From positions 9,734,001 to 9,798,000 of the forward strand of contig OZ017766.1 of assembly GCA_963969345.1 (NCBI GenBank): DNA of 64,000 bases, given 5' to 3'. Source of the stretch: Turbatrix aceti. Its lineage: Eukaryota > Nematoda > Chromadorea > Rhabditida > Panagrolaimidae. Position 1 is the first letter of the stretch. Each line of letters opens with the position of its first letter. Both the position numbers and the translations under genes were made by a program. A model generated the notes under the pieces. It ran no database searches, was not told where the DNA came from, and saw nothing but the letters and a program-made list of their open reading frames with translations. This document shows positions 1-16,873 of the stretch, in pieces.

Positions 1-418
1 TTCGCAACGTTTCGGAAACTCTTCAAGATATTTTGCCAAAAAGTTGTGTTTGCTATCAAAAGTTTGTACCGTAAAATTCACCTGCCTGTGACATCTACTG
101 ACGGTGTTACTTACGGTCGCCTGAAACCGCGTTTTTGCTAAATGTTTTTGACGATTTTTGGCATTTTGTAACAAAAAAAACTACGGCATTTCAAAAGCTG
201 AAATACATATTGAAGCCGTAGTTTTTTAGTTACAAAACGCCAAAAATCGTCAAAAACATTTAGAAAAAACGCGGTTTCAGGCGACCGTAACTCCGCTAGT
301 AAATGCATATATGCCTCAGGCAGGTAATTTTTACGGTACAAACTTTTCATAGTAAAAGCACCTTTTTGGAAAAATTTCTCTGAAGAATTTCCGAAAAAGT
401 TGAACAACAGATTCAGTG
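1..418. repeat. Fold-back inverted-repeat element, copy 1 (cut by window edge)
   Basis: The two halves are near reverse complements around about position 215. The left half carries CAAAAGTTTGTACCGTAAAA (51-76), ACGGTCGCCTGAAACCGCG and AAACTACGGCATTTCAAAAG; the right half carries the complements in reverse order. A second diverged copy lies at 8793-9403 inside an intron of the TTC39-like gene, so this is a dispersed non-autonomous element. No coding capacity is visible; the 89-residue open frame here only reflects the hairpin arms. The left terminus may lie outside the window. Confidence 0.8.
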
Positions 419-919
419 TAAGAGTATCTGTGAATGGTTGTTCACCGAAGGCTAATTGTCAGTTTTCCGGGCTTTCATTTATGTCAGTTTTTACGTCATC
501 GATATTGTAAATATGTGTACTTCGCTTTTCGAAAAACGTAAACAAGGCTAAAGGCGGACGATGTGTAACATGATTTCCACCGACAATGTCTATTGTCATG
601 CAAACCAGTGTTTTTTACCTAATCAAACGCATTTTATAGAAATCACACTTCGAAAAAGTTCCTTTTATCAAAAATTATAAAATAAATTAAATCCTATAAT
701 TTCGATCTAGCAGTGTATACAAAAATTACACGACTAAACCAGAAGACAGTGAACTCTTTCTTACATATACCATACAAAACAACAGTGAATTAAAAATCCT
801 TTCCTAAATATATTTGCATACCGACAAAAGATTAGTATTTAACCCAAATTCTCGCTCTTCATCGCCTAGCAATTGCTGTTGCTTCCAAACGCATTCCATG
901 CTCTCGACAACTGCATAAC
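419..919. other. Intergenic AT-rich stretch, no gene seen
   Basis: No coding frame with supporting splice signals was found. It holds two CAGTT motifs (about 455 and 484) and is presumably flank or promoter of the + strand gene starting at 920. Confidence 0.4.
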
Positions 920-2249
920 ATGCATCGACATCGCCCAAGAACAACCACGGTCCGTGTCTCGCAGTCGCGGCAGAAGACTGTTGAAACGTCCCAGACCTAC
1001 GCCGTACCCCAGCGCGAATCCTCGATTCGATCTCTCGCGTCTTCGGGATGCGAGATTGAAGCCGAGCGCGACCACACCCTCGTTGCCATCAGACGCTACC
1101 GAGCTCTCGTCAGCAAGATCCCCCGTCCGGAGCACCCGATTCTCCTCCGCGCGACGCCGTTGCTCAAAGCATCCCAGGCCGTGGCTCCGCCGAGAAAAGA
1201 CACGACGAGTTATGAAGCCAGAAAGTTGATCAGCCAGGCCCTGGAAATTGCCGTTGGCAGACTTCCTCCTGGACTCGAGACAGCCAAGGATCTCGCGGAA
1301 AAGACGTTCGCGTACCGAATGCATCGGGCTGTCCGGGTATCGGTTATCTCGTCTCCGATCTACGATGTGGTCTACGAGTACACCCCTCCTCCCGTCATTA
1401 TTGAGGTTGGTTTGCGAATATGAAACTCGAATAATATTGTACAGTTTTTTTGTTGTAATGGTTGTTTTTTCGTTGTTAATCAAAAATATTCTATGTGCAG
1501 TTTAATTAAGTAATTAAAATAATTTTATTGTAGTAAATTTTATAAATGTTAATAAATATTTTACGCTGATTTTTTTTCGCAACAAAAAAAGTGATTACAT
1601 GCCGGTGTATGAATCAAACCGGTATAACTCAGTCAGTTTTTTTTTGTTGTGAGAAAATAAAAGCCAAAAAATTTTTGAAACAAAAAGAAAATTGTTACAA
1701 AAATTTAATTTCTAATTTTTCCTTTTCGTTCCAAAAAACATATCAAAGAATTAGGCAGTTAAACAAAAATCCCAACCTCCTCCAAAAAAACCTCCATTTT
1801 AGGCCCTTGCCCTTCCTTCCAAGATCCAGGTAGCCCAACTCCTCATCCAACCCGTCGAGCCGAAGAAAGTCAGAATCTTTGACCAGATCTGGCAGCCGAC
1901 GCAGCACGCTGTATCCTACGGAAAGCACTGCGCCGTTCCCGTAATCGTCGGACGAGATCACAAATCCCGGGCCTTCCTTGTCTCCGCCCTCGTTCAGCGT
2001 GCCAGGCGGGTCAGCGTACAATCTCTCATGCCAAAGGCCCCCGTCCAGATCAAGACTCTCCATCGGGCGCCGGAAATTCGTCGAATTCAACTCGCGACCG
2101 TCGAAACAGCCGTTGATGCGCGGAGAATCACCGAATTGTACATTGATCCCGGTATCGATTACTACACTGTCCGGAGCAGCATGTCGTATACCGAAATCGA
2201 CAGTCTCAGTATCACAGAGTCTACTGCTTGTACCGATGTTTGTAGGTGA
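920..2249 (+). CDS. Two-exon hypothetical protein, about 310 aa
   Basis: Exon 1 is 920-1405 and exon 2 is 1803-2249, with a donor GTTGGT after a complete Glu codon and a TTTTAG acceptor that keeps phase. Both exons are far more GC-rich than their flanks, typical of coding sequence here. The protein begins MHRHRPRTTTVRVSQ, has a basic, Ser/Thr-rich N-terminus, then segments such as RAVRVSVISSPIYDVVYEY (end of exon 1) and VETAVDARRITELYIDPG, and ends with TACTDVCR. No signal peptide, membrane segment or recognised domain is visible. It lies in what appears to be a long intron of the PIG-K gene on the opposite strand. The minus strand is also open over parts of both exons (866-1483, 1743-2090), but only the + reading joins in phase. 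I do not recognise the family. Confidence 0.55.
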
Positions 2250-2483
2250 AATAAAAATGCTAATTGGTGGATAAAATTTAAAATTGTACAGTTAAAATTA
2301 GATTCACCAAAAAAAATACCAGGGTTTTCAAAAATTAAAAAAAATCAAAAACGGCTGTCCACAGTTAAAATTGGAATTCAAATGTGTAAAATAAGCCTAA
2401 ATAAAGTTGCAGAGTCCGTAAAACATTCAAACCAATTAGCTACAGTTTTTTTTATATTTTCTGTGTTCGAAAAAAATACTTAC

Positions 2484-4688
2484 CTGGATATGGGTTGCGA
2501 GCGTTGCACGGAATGTCATCAGCAAGCATGAGAATGATGTTGCTAAAAAAATGAACGGTATTGGAAAATCCAGTTTTCTTACAAAAAAAATTGTTGGGAA
2601 GCGCAAATAACAATATCGTGACTATCATGATTTTGTAAAAAAAATCACTCAAGAGTATTGAAACCTCAGTTATGCATTTTTCAAACAAAAAATTCGTAAA
2701 ACGATTTTGTTGTATTTTTTATGACGTCACAAATAAAAAAACAAGCAGTAACGTGCTGTGAAGTTTTTACAAATACACGAAATTTTTTTCACAATTGAGT
2801 TTGTCCGTAAATATTTTTTCTTTCCGAAGTTACCAAGTTCCATATTTTATCATAAAGTGTAAAAAACGCAAATATGAAATTTACAGTTTTTAGAATTTTT
2901 ATCCAAACTCCAGTACGTGCAGTGTTTTTTTAGTATTTGAGAAGGATTTAATCAAAAGGCGGAATTTTCGAAAGCCGTTAAAAAAAAAGTTTGCGTGAAG
3001 AAACTTATGTTTACTTCAATTACCTTCACAATTAAAAAAGCACAATACCGAACTGACAAAAAATGATAATTTTTGTCACATCATTTATAAAAATCAAAAA
3101 AAGGAAGACTTCGACAGTTTTAAAAAAAATACCGCATTAAAAAAATTGTTGCATACTAAATATTTATTTATCAATGTACGGAACAGTTATGTATAATATT
3201 TAGCAAAAAAAACCAAAATCAAATTGAAAGAAATACATAAGCGTTCATTTACCGGGAACAAATCACAAAATGTCACGTTTGTCTCATTTTTTTGAACTTG
3301 CGATATTTCTTTGTTCAGTTTAACCCCTTCGAACTCAAATGAACCAACCAACCAACCACCAACCAACCCAGTCAGTCAATTTATAATTCCTGTTCGCATC
3401 CATCCATTCTATATTGTTTGTGTTTTTTTTGTTGCATGTGAGTGAAGAAAACAAAGGAAAAGACATGTCATAAAAAATCAATCCACTCCAAACGAACGCA
3501 AGTGACTGACTGATCGACTGACTGGCTGGATTGGCCATGGCGGAAGAAAAGCGATGATAGATCAAAGAGCGCCGGCGCTAACCGCAAAAAATTGCTAGGC
3601 AACAAGAAAAAAAAATACTAAATACTTGGTTGGTTGTTTTTTTTGTGACTTTGCACTGCAGCCGCCACCAATATCCTGTGCGTGCCCGGGGGCGAAAAAG
3701 GTTGTTGTACGCCCAAAAATATTATGTAGACATAAAAAAAAGGTCCTTCAATGTCACGTACAGATAGATTTGTATGGGTTCTGCGACAAAAATGGAAAGA
3801 CCAAAAATCAACGTTGTTGTTGATTAAAAAATTTCACAAAAAAGACAACATGATAAATAGAAGTATCAGTGAAAAAATAGGACTGTAAAAAATTTTTTTT
3901 TTGGTACATTTTTTATGTTTATCACGTTTACCGCTCGCTCATCAGTGTAAAAAAAATTCAAAAAAAAATTTAATAAATGCCCGTCGGCCGACGGGCATTT
4001 ATTAACGTCGGCAAAAATTTTATTTTTGGCGTCGGCAAAACGCCAAAAATAAAATTTGATAAAAATTATCGTAGGAAAAGGAAACTCAAAACACAAAAAA
4101 AAGTAAAAAAAAAACTGTACAAAATTGACAAAATTTATTAATCAGTCAACAATGATACAAGAAAAATTACCAGTTTATAAAATTTTACTTTCATCCATAA
4201 AAGAACAACAGTTTTCAGAGCGCTGTACAATATAAAACATTTGTGTTGATTCAAAAAGACAGAACGAAATCAGTTAAAAAACCAAACGTATTATATTTTA
4301 AAATTTACGAAAAAAAATTAAAAAATGAAACTATAGTAATACACAGTTTTAACTAAACAATAGCGCCGTAATTATCAAAAAAAATTTTTTATATTAAATC
4401 AAAAAATGAATGAAAAACAAAAAAAAATATTCTTCGCACCAACCTGTCAGGAATGCCGAGACGCTTGATTGACTGGTAGAGGCTGAGCGTGTTTGCTACG
4501 TGACGATAGTTAAACCAGAATCTTGACGTACAAACGAGCACTGCCCAGTTGTTGGTATGGGTTGATGGCTCAAAGAATGTCTCCGCAAGTGCGGTTGAAG
4601 CATCTTCGGCGCCGTAAGCAAAAACAGAAACCGAAACCGCCCAGCAAAGGCAAGTCACAAGAAAAATTCCCAGCAAACTTTTAGCCAT
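2484..4688 (-). CDS. GPI-anchor transamidase catalytic subunit (PIG-K/GPI8), N-terminal exons
   Basis: Exon 1 is 4688-4444 and exon 2 is 2542-2484, joined in phase (AG+C) across a 1.9 kb intron. PIG-K is the caspase-like (C13) protease subunit of the ER-membrane complex that cleaves precursor proteins and attaches the GPI anchor. The start Met precedes a hydrophobic signal sequence (SLLGIFLVTCLCWAVSVSVF), then the family's near-invariant block WAVLVCTSRFWFNYRHVANT and RLGIPD, and exon 2 gives NIILMLADDIPCNARNP. The catalytic His and Cys are expected further downstream. Exon 2 ends at a good donor (GTAAGT) with one base of the next codon, and no further PIG-K exon is recognisable down to position 1. 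The rest is therefore either beyond the left edge, making the next intron over 2.4 kb, or lost. Confidence 0.88.
2543..4443. other. Long first intron of the PIG-K gene
   Basis: About 1.9 kb of AT-rich sequence with no convincing exon. It contains an AACC/AGTC simple-sequence patch (about 3339-3376), a short GC island around 3540-3600 and 3660-3700, two strong palindromes (3971-4057) and several CAGTT motifs, for example at about 2670, 2880, 3114, 3186 and 3317. Confidence 0.5.
3971..4057. repeat. Two adjacent perfect or near-perfect palindromes
   Basis: 3971-4004 is a perfect 34-nt palindrome with half-site TAATAAATGCCCGTCGG and no spacer. Immediately downstream, 4015-4057 is a second inverted repeat with arms built on TTTTATTTTTGGCG around a short spacer. 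Both lie in the PIG-K intron. A short hairpin element or a protein-binding site are both possible. Confidence 0.75.
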
Positions 4689-4984
4689 CGTTTTTGGATC
4701 GGCACCAATCAAAATCCAGTCTGAAGTGACAATGAAAACGAGTGAACAAACCCGAAGATGAGTAAGTGTGTCGTGAGGGAAGAACAATGCAAAAAAGTCA
4801 ATCAACTTCTCCACCAAGCATTCATGCAAGCTTACAAATTCGGGACACAATGCCAAGCTTAAAACTAATCATTTTTCTTGCACGTGTGTTGTAAAAAAAA
4901 TTGTTTCAACTGTTTCATTCCAAAGATTCGTCCATAACATTCCAATTATCGTAATGAATTTATTTTTACTATAATTTTGTATTC

Positions 4985-5873
4985 ATGGCTACAAATAAGT
5001 TTGAAAACAAGGGTGAGTTTGTCAGGAATTGGCTCCACGAACGTGGACGCGTCGGAATGGATCGTATACTGCCGGGACTCTACGTTGGTGGTCTGATTGA
5101 TGTCTTTGACGCAAAACAGATCTCTGCGCATTCTATTACGGCTATTGTATCGGTACTTGAGTCGGAAGTCGATGGCAATGAAGTTCGAAGTGCTTATCCG
5201 GGTTTGTTTTTCTTTCTCGAAGCAAAAAAAAAGTTTACAATGACAGTTTAAATAAAATAATTAAATGTTGTAAAATTTTTTATTTCTACAGCCATCAAGA
5301 AATACAGTTAAAAAAAATTTTACTCACAAAAAAAACGTTAGAAAAATTTGAATTCTATGAAACTCAGTTTATAAAAAAATTACTTGAACAGCAGTTTTAT
5401 ACATATTTATATGTATTTTTTCCAGACCACGATCATCTTTTCATACGCGCAGTCGACAGCTCAGACGAAAACATTGGCCACCACTTTGCCCAGTTTATAT
5501 CCTTTGTCCATAACGCTCGCCTCGCAGAAAGATCCGTGCTCGTGCACTGCTTCATGGGAGCGTCGAGATCCGTGGCCTTCGTTGCCGCCTACCTCATGAC
5601 GGCGACCAAACTAACGTACCCAGCTGCGATCAGTTATATCGAATCAAAGAGACCGATGGCACGACCAAATTTTGGATTTCGGATGCAGCTTTGCAAGTTT
5701 GGCAATAATGTGAGTGGAATAATGTTGTACTATGTAACGATTTACAAGATTCAGTTTTTTTTTAGAACGTGATCTCTGAACGAAAATCTCTGCAACAAAT
5801 TGTTGGAAATGAAAAATTTGATAATCAATTTACAAAAGATTGCGTGTCGACCTGCACTTTGTTTGTTGATTGA
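4985..5873 (+). CDS. Atypical dual-specificity protein phosphatase
   Basis: Three exons, 4985-5201, 5426-5709 and 5766-5873, join in phase to give 202 aa. The protein is a small DSP-type protein-tyrosine/serine phosphatase. RILPGLYVGG opens the fold, the general-acid loop is RAVDSSDENI, and the active site is VHCFMGASRS, matching HCx5R with Cys nucleophile and Arg. ESKRPMARPNFGF is the usual post-catalytic segment (compare RPxxxPNxGF of the DUSP14/18/21/22 group). The tail from exon 3 is short and hydrophilic. No targeting domain is visible. The last intron is 56 nt. The start at 4985 gives 24 residues before the DSP fold; an internal Met at 5059 is an alternative. It is divergent to PIG-K, with about 300 bp between the two starts. 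Confidence 0.9.
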
Positions 5874-6500
5874 CGAACTGGCTTTATTTGATTTCTAAAA
5901 AATTCTTTATCGCTGCTATTCGGTTTATTCAGTGATTTAATAGGAGTTTTCATCAAACTTAGGCATCAAAATTGGTTCTAGACTTTTCAAGGGTCTACTC
6001 AACGTACTCAGTTAATTTTCAAAAACTCCTTTTTTGAGCATTTACTGTTACAAAATTGTAAAAAATCTAGAATTCGTTTTTTTCTTCAACTATTTTTTTT
6101 CCTAAGCAAGTATTTAGCAGAATTCAGTTTTTTTCTAAACTCAACCCAAAATGTTTTTTAAAAACGTAAAAGTTGCATTTTTTGTGTATTTGTTGCGGAT
6201 TGAAAACTCCCAAAAAAAATTTTTTCAAATAACAAAACCTTTGACTATTTTAAACAGGATATTTATTTTGTTAACCAGAGCTTACTTTTTTCAGTAATTG
6301 TTTGGCTTGAAACTTTTACGATACGATATTTTGATTCCTAACAACGTTTTAGACAATTACATACTATAATATTTATTTAGTAGATCTCAAATAATCATTG
6401 CTTGAAATGCTTGTTACCTCAAATTGATTGTTACAACAAAAATTCTGAGTTGCTTTATTTTATCGCATTTATATACTGTGCCATGTATAACCTGAGCTTT
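5874..6500. other. Intergenic, no gene seen
   Basis: AT-rich sequence with CAGTT motifs on the + strand and no coding-like frame. The downstream neighbour is a decayed TTC39-like remnant. Confidence 0.4.
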
Positions 6501-6504
6501 AATT

Positions 6505-7078
6505 TTTGCCAATCCACGTGTTTTACCACATTGATGTCAATGCTTTTGAATCTTGCCATTTTTCGATAAACGCTTTTGAAATAAAGAGTATTGTTTACAT
6601 TGTTTATCGGGGACGTCGGATGCATGTTAACTCCAACGTTCTGAACAGTGAGGGATGAACACCAGGATCCAACTTTTAGGTATTTTTCACAATAATTTAT
6701 CGCTTCTGGATATTCAAATCTTTATTGCACTTCTGAAAAATTAGTTTTTTCTTGAAACTATAAATCGCTTATCAGAAGAAAAAATTTTTTTTAGCAGTTT
6801 TTGTACCCAACACAGCCGAATTTATGTATAACCATAAAAAATTTATTTCAATCCCAAACGTTGGCGTAAAGATTGTCAAAAACGACGATCATGTGTCAGT
6901 GTAGCAGCAACTGTAATGAAGTTTTTTTTTATTTAGAATAAAGTTCCGTTCGTACAGTTAAAAAATAAATAAACCAATATAACGTTTTTATTTATGAAAT
7001 TATTGATTCAATGAACAGTTAAAAAAACAATAAATAATAATAGAACGTGCTCGTTGGCATCGGCAAACGCTTTGTTCA
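6505..7078 (-). pseudogene. Remnant of a duplicated TTC39-like gene (first and last exon relics)
   Basis: Two patches match the intact gene at 7334-12757 in the same orientation. Positions about 6520-6660 resemble its last exon (shared stretches GATGTCAATGCTTT, TTGCCATT..TCGATAAA and CGTCGGATGCATG), and about 7041-7078 resemble its first exon (GAACGTG.TCG.TGGCATCGG followed by CAAA.GCTTTGT). The order matches the real gene (first exon at higher coordinates), and the middle exons are absent. Frames are destroyed by substitutions and gaps. Confidence 0.75.
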
Positions 7079-7333
7079 TAAAAATTTTTATACCGGAAAG
7101 TTTCAGTTATTTAAAACAATTTTTTTGTAAAGCCGATCGTTTGAGCCAATTTTAAATATCAAATTTTGGTCTGATATTTACCTGAAATCTAAAAAAAATA
7201 TTTTTTAATTTTGATTTCATCGCGACAATAAATTAATTAACTTATTCTGTTTTTAGTTTTATATTATACATGTACAGTTCTGTCTCCGATTACAGTTTTT
7301 TAAAACTAAAATTTCTGACAACAAAGTGCCTTG

Positions 7334-12757
<5,424 letters not shown>

Positions 12758-13929
12758 GTTAGAACTTGTAAAAAGAAAGCAGTTATTAAATATTTATTTA
12801 TTTAGATCAAAGCTGCGTTGGAAAAAATTACTGTAAAAGTTTTAAAACTACCAGACAGTTATTTCCCTAAAACCAAAAAAATAACCAAACTTTTAAGTAA
12901 GAAAAAAAAAGTTCTTTGTCGGTACCCAAGTAGCAGTCAATGTCGACTAATTGCCTGTGAGCACTCAACTCCGCGTATGTAAGAGTCCCATGCCACAGAT
13001 GAGACGGCAGCATTGGCATGAGTTCTCCTGCTGCCAGCCAGCGTGTTTTACGCTAACGCAATAATTTTACCGCACTCATGCTGACGTTGCTACTAACTGT
13101 CAGGTACGATGAATACCATTATTAGGCTGGTGAATAAAAAAAATAAATAGTGTCGCCGGACGTTACCATGGCAGTAAATGTTTTGAGTACAATTAAATAT
13201 TATGCAGGTGGTTGATAAAATGAATGTGTCAATATTTATTTATTCACGCTACTGTAGGGGGTTGTGATAACGTTTTTAATAGCAAAAAAATTCACAAAGA
13301 AAAAATAATTTTTTTTAAACGCAAAACAATTTTTTTCATTTTTTTGTTTTTTTTAATTTTTGGTAATCCGTTTCATTATCAGTTAAAATAAATAAGGTAA
13401 ACACAAAAGGAGATCAGTAATAATAAATATTTTTTTTAATATTAATTATGTAAACAAAAAATGGGTACGTTTCAGTTACACTTTTGATTTTTTTTTTAGA
13501 AATTAGGTAAAAAGTATTATCACAACAAATGCAGTCAGTTTACAACGTTGTTAAAGATCACAAATGAATAAAAAGTGCACTTGTCACGTACCGTCCACAG
13601 ACGCGTCTGGAAGATTATTTCGATCGTCAATGACAAGCAGTGATCTTTGGGTACTGATTGACTGACATAAGTTGTCGACCTGCTGAACAATTGGATAATA
13701 AATTTATTTCATTTACAGTTTTTGTTATGTTAAATAAAATTGTTATGTTGTGATCATTGATCGAAACTCAGTTATAATATTTTTGCATAGCTGACAAATC
13801 GATGTCTAAAATTAACAGTAATTTTTGTACACATTTTATTAATTTTATTAAATCTTAATAGCAAAAACATTTACCACTGTTTTTACATTGCAAACTTGTT
13901 TTATTTTTTAGAATTATTTTTAGACGCAG
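12758..13929. other. Intergenic, upstream of the TTC39-like gene
   Basis: AT-rich with a modestly GC-richer patch at about 12905-13110. No recognisable gene. CAGTT motifs recur on the + strand. Confidence 0.35.
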
Positions 13930-14073
13930 ATGCCCCCTTTCGAACCCAGCAGGAACGAAGATACTGAAACCATAACCGACATGACGAGAAAAACAAAACC
14001 AAACCGCGGTGTAAAAAAGTACACGTACGTCATCACGCGGCAACAGAATACACTGGATCATGCATTTTTTTGA
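13930..14073 (+). CDS. Possible short exon or micro-ORF, 47 aa
   Basis: An ATG-initiated frame preceded by a good acceptor (ATTTTTAG at about 13916-13923). It reads MPPFEPSRNEDTETITDMTR, is hydrophilic, and ends at TGA 14071. Codon composition looks coding-like against AT-rich flanks, so it could be the last exon of a gene with unseen upstream exons. The antisense frame 13855-14061 is less convincing. No family is recognised. Confidence 0.25.
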   Translation: MPPFEPSRNEDTETITDMTRKTKPNRGVKKYTYVITRQQNTLDHAFF

Positions 14074-14189
14074 TGACTACGCGTTTATATAAAACAAACA
14101 AGTTTTCATAAGACATCGCTATATTTTACTACTTGTGATTAACTAACGAATTGATAATAACATTCATTGCTCGTTTCATCATTATTGCT

Positions 14190-14588
14190 ATGAAATTGTT
14201 ATTTTTATTTGGTAAGGCCAAAATTTTTAACGCAGTTTTAAAAAAGTTATATACATATTTTATTTAAGGTCTATCATCGCTGATCGCGGTTTGCTACTCG
14301 GTGAGCCTGCGCGAAGCATTCAACGTCCATCAACAGGTGATCACGGATTTACGCCAACCCAGGATTTTGCCGTCCAAAGGCTCGTGGGAACCCGTTTTGG
14401 TCATTGAACCCGGTGGCAACGTTCGCGTGCTGAGACCCATTGACAAGTCGATCCTGCGTGGAGGAACGTCAACCCGACGGCCCATGACAACGACCAAGGA
14501 TCCTAATCTGGGATTTCTGTTTGTGACACCAAACAGCCGATTTTTGAATCATCGGAACCTGGAGGGACGGCACGTACGACATAAATAA
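14190..14588 (+). CDS. Small secreted protein, unknown function
   Basis: Exon 1 is 14190-14211 and exon 2 is 14269-14588, separated by a 57-nt intron in phase, giving 113 aa. The N-terminus MKLLFLFGLSSLIAVCYS is a clear signal peptide built across the junction. The mature part is basic and free of cysteine after the signal (SLREAFNVHQQV, EPVLVIEPGGNVRVLRP, RRPMTTTKDPNLGFLF, ending GRHVRHK). No domain is recognised; a secreted or peptide-precursor role is only a guess. A TATA-like TTTATATAAAAC lies at about 14084. Confidence 0.7.
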
Positions 14589-15483
14589 ATATGTAAAATG
14601 TACATAAATATTCATTTTACATACTTCGCCGTTTTGTGAAATCCAGTATGAGTACAAAATACAAATGTATATTTACTACATACTCGTAAGTGATATCCCC
14701 GTCATGCTAAAATTGTATGTACATTTATGAAACTTTTTTTAATAAAAAAAATCATTCTTTTCAAAGCAACAGTTATTTTTGAAGTTTTGGATTAATTTGG
14801 GCTTTTGTTGACAATATTAAACAAAATAATCGATTTTTGTATTGTTCATAACATAATATTTAGTTTAACGTCAAAAAATCGATCGCACGTGATCAACAGG
14901 GTTTCCGAACTTGAACTGTCAATTTATTATGATAAATAGTAAACATTTGCTGAAATAGTGGAACCGGATTTTTTTAGTGATTTAGTTACAAAAGAACATA
15001 AAAAAACAGCTTTAGAAGAAAGCATTTAGAAGATGGATATTTTTAGATACATACCTAGATACTTGCTTCTAATTGTGTAGTACATAAGTCGCAGTTTTTA
15101 AATTTCAATTTGTTATCCAATAAAATTTTTTCATAAAGTAAGAAATGTTTGCAATGCACAGTTTAAAAAAATCGGATTTTGTAATTTTTTGTTTCCAAAA
15201 AATGTACGGCACATTTGTTTATCAACGCAGAATTCGAAGTCCTACAAACGTCAGAGCACGCCAGTTTTTTTGCACGTTGCTTTTTCGTGAGCATGTCGAT
15301 CATCAGTTTTTCAAAAAACCCAAAAATTTCCATAAAAATGCAAATTTTCTTTTTTTTACGTGTCGTAACCGACGTAATGCTTCCATCGCCAGCTAACATT
15401 AGTCTGTCTACTCTGTGGCGCATTGTCATTACTCATCACGCGCCCCAGTCCTCCAAATTCTCATCTGTCAAACAATCGCATCG
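14589..15483. other. Intergenic between secreted protein and PI4K genes
   Basis: AT-rich. Overlapping frames at 15145-15487 on both strands have no splice support or recognisable sequence and may include the 5' leader of the PI4K gene. Confidence 0.35.
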
Positions 15484-16873
15484 ATGACAGATCAAGAAGT
15501 CGTTGTAGTAGATGACCACGACGGGGATACAACATGTGAAACATCCATCAATGGTCTTCCAACGACAAGTTTCGCGACGCGTGTTCCTCGTACAACTCGG
15601 CCAAAACAAGGATTACAGGACATGAATTCTGTCAAAGTAAGCCCCTTTTTAAAAATGCAGTTTTGTAACTTTTTTTTCTGGTTTCTAGGGCGTTCCCTCG
15701 TTTGACAGCGTGTCTGAATTCAACGAGATCACTCTCACTTCTACCGCGGATATCGGCAGCCTCGCAGGTTCGTCTCTATCCACAGAAGGTGAATCCGAGT
15801 TCGGAGTAATTTTTTCTCGGGCTCAGGAAGCCATCGAAGCGGGAATCTACCCACAACTTATCCCATCTGGAAGTTCGGGATCCTATTTTGTCTTTGATCG
15901 AGACCGAAAAATCATTGCTGTCTTCAAACCCTGCGATGAGGAACCCTTCGCTCCGCTCAACCCCAAATGGCCCAAATTTTTCCAAAGAATGCTCTGTTTT
16001 TGTTGTTTTGGAAGAGCTTGTCTGATTCCAAATCACGGATATCTTTCTGAAACCGCGGCGTCTTTGGTCGATGAAAGACTCGGTCTCAAAGTTGTTCCCA
16101 AGACGAGAGTTGTCAGACTCGCATCTCCGACTTTTAATTACGGGCATCGGAGGAAAAACACGTGTCTGACGTCTTCGAGATTCAAGAAAGGAAGTTTTCA
16201 ACTTTTTGTTGAAGGTTACCGAAGCGCAGCTGAGTTACTGGCTGAATGGGAAAATTCGTCTTCGGCGTTGACCCCGGCCGAAGAAAAAAAGTTTACGATA
16301 CTTTTCCAGAAATTGTGTGTTCTGGATTATGTAATTCGAAATACTGACCGACATACTGAGAATTGGCTTATTAGGTTTGTCTTCGGTATCGACTTTGTTG
16401 AGACCAGTTTTTTTTCCAGACACGTCCCCGAAAAGGAACTCGACATTGCAGTCATCGACAACGGCCTCGCCTTCCCCGTCAAACACCCTGAATGCGCATC
16501 CCGATTCCGGCAATTCCCATTCCACTGGGCAGATCTCAAGTATGCGTCGCTACCGCTGGATGAAGACCTTCGGTGTCGGTTACTCAGCTTACTGACTCCG
16601 GCTTTTGTCAGCGTACTCAGCGACGAATTGATGACTCTTTTTCGAAAAGACAAATCCCACAATCGGCTTCTTACCTTCAGTCAAATCCGCGTCTTTCGAG
16701 GTCAGCTTTGGAATCTTCGGGATGCCCTTGCTGCCGGTGAACCACCGGTTGAGTGGGTCAAACGGGATCCAATCTTGGTCAAGCGTCGAAAAAAAAACAT
16801 TCTTCCAGAGTGTTCTTTTGATGAATGCTTTCGGCGTCGTCGAAGTGATTGTGCTAACCGGGTATGTTGTTGA
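15484..16873 (+). CDS. Phosphatidylinositol 4-kinase type II
   Basis: Exons 15484-15636, 15689-16374 and 16420-16873 give 430 aa. The 45-nt second intron (16375-16419) is in frame without stops, so it can be misread as coding. The enzyme makes PI4P on Golgi and endosomal membranes. Visible motifs are the P-loop PSGSSGSYFVF, the ATP-binding lysine in IIAVFKPCDEEPFAPLNPKW, the Cys-rich membrane loop MLCFCCFGRAC (CCPCC-like palmitoylation site), the catalytic VIRNTDRHTENWLI, and the metal-binding AVIDNGLAFPVKHP. The PFHWADL and C-terminal helices follow. The length is near that of metazoan PI4K2 enzymes. The extreme C-terminus (RRRSDCANR) abuts a possible GTATGT donor, so a further small exon cannot be excluded. 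Confidence 0.95.

Noticed and set aside
138..407. 89-aa minus-strand frame
   Set aside because: It lies within an inverted-repeat element arm; a similar frame at 8735-9085 arises from the second copy.
866..1483. 205-aa frame on the minus strand
   Set aside because: It cannot be joined in phase to another exon as the + reading can; low-complexity Arg content suggests a GC-rich shadow of the + strand gene.
16375..16419. Fifteen extra residues in the PI4K kinase domain
   Set aside because: The stretch starts GTTTGT, ends TTTTCCAG, is T-rich, and removing it restores the conserved spacing between the NTDR..NW motif and the DNG motif.
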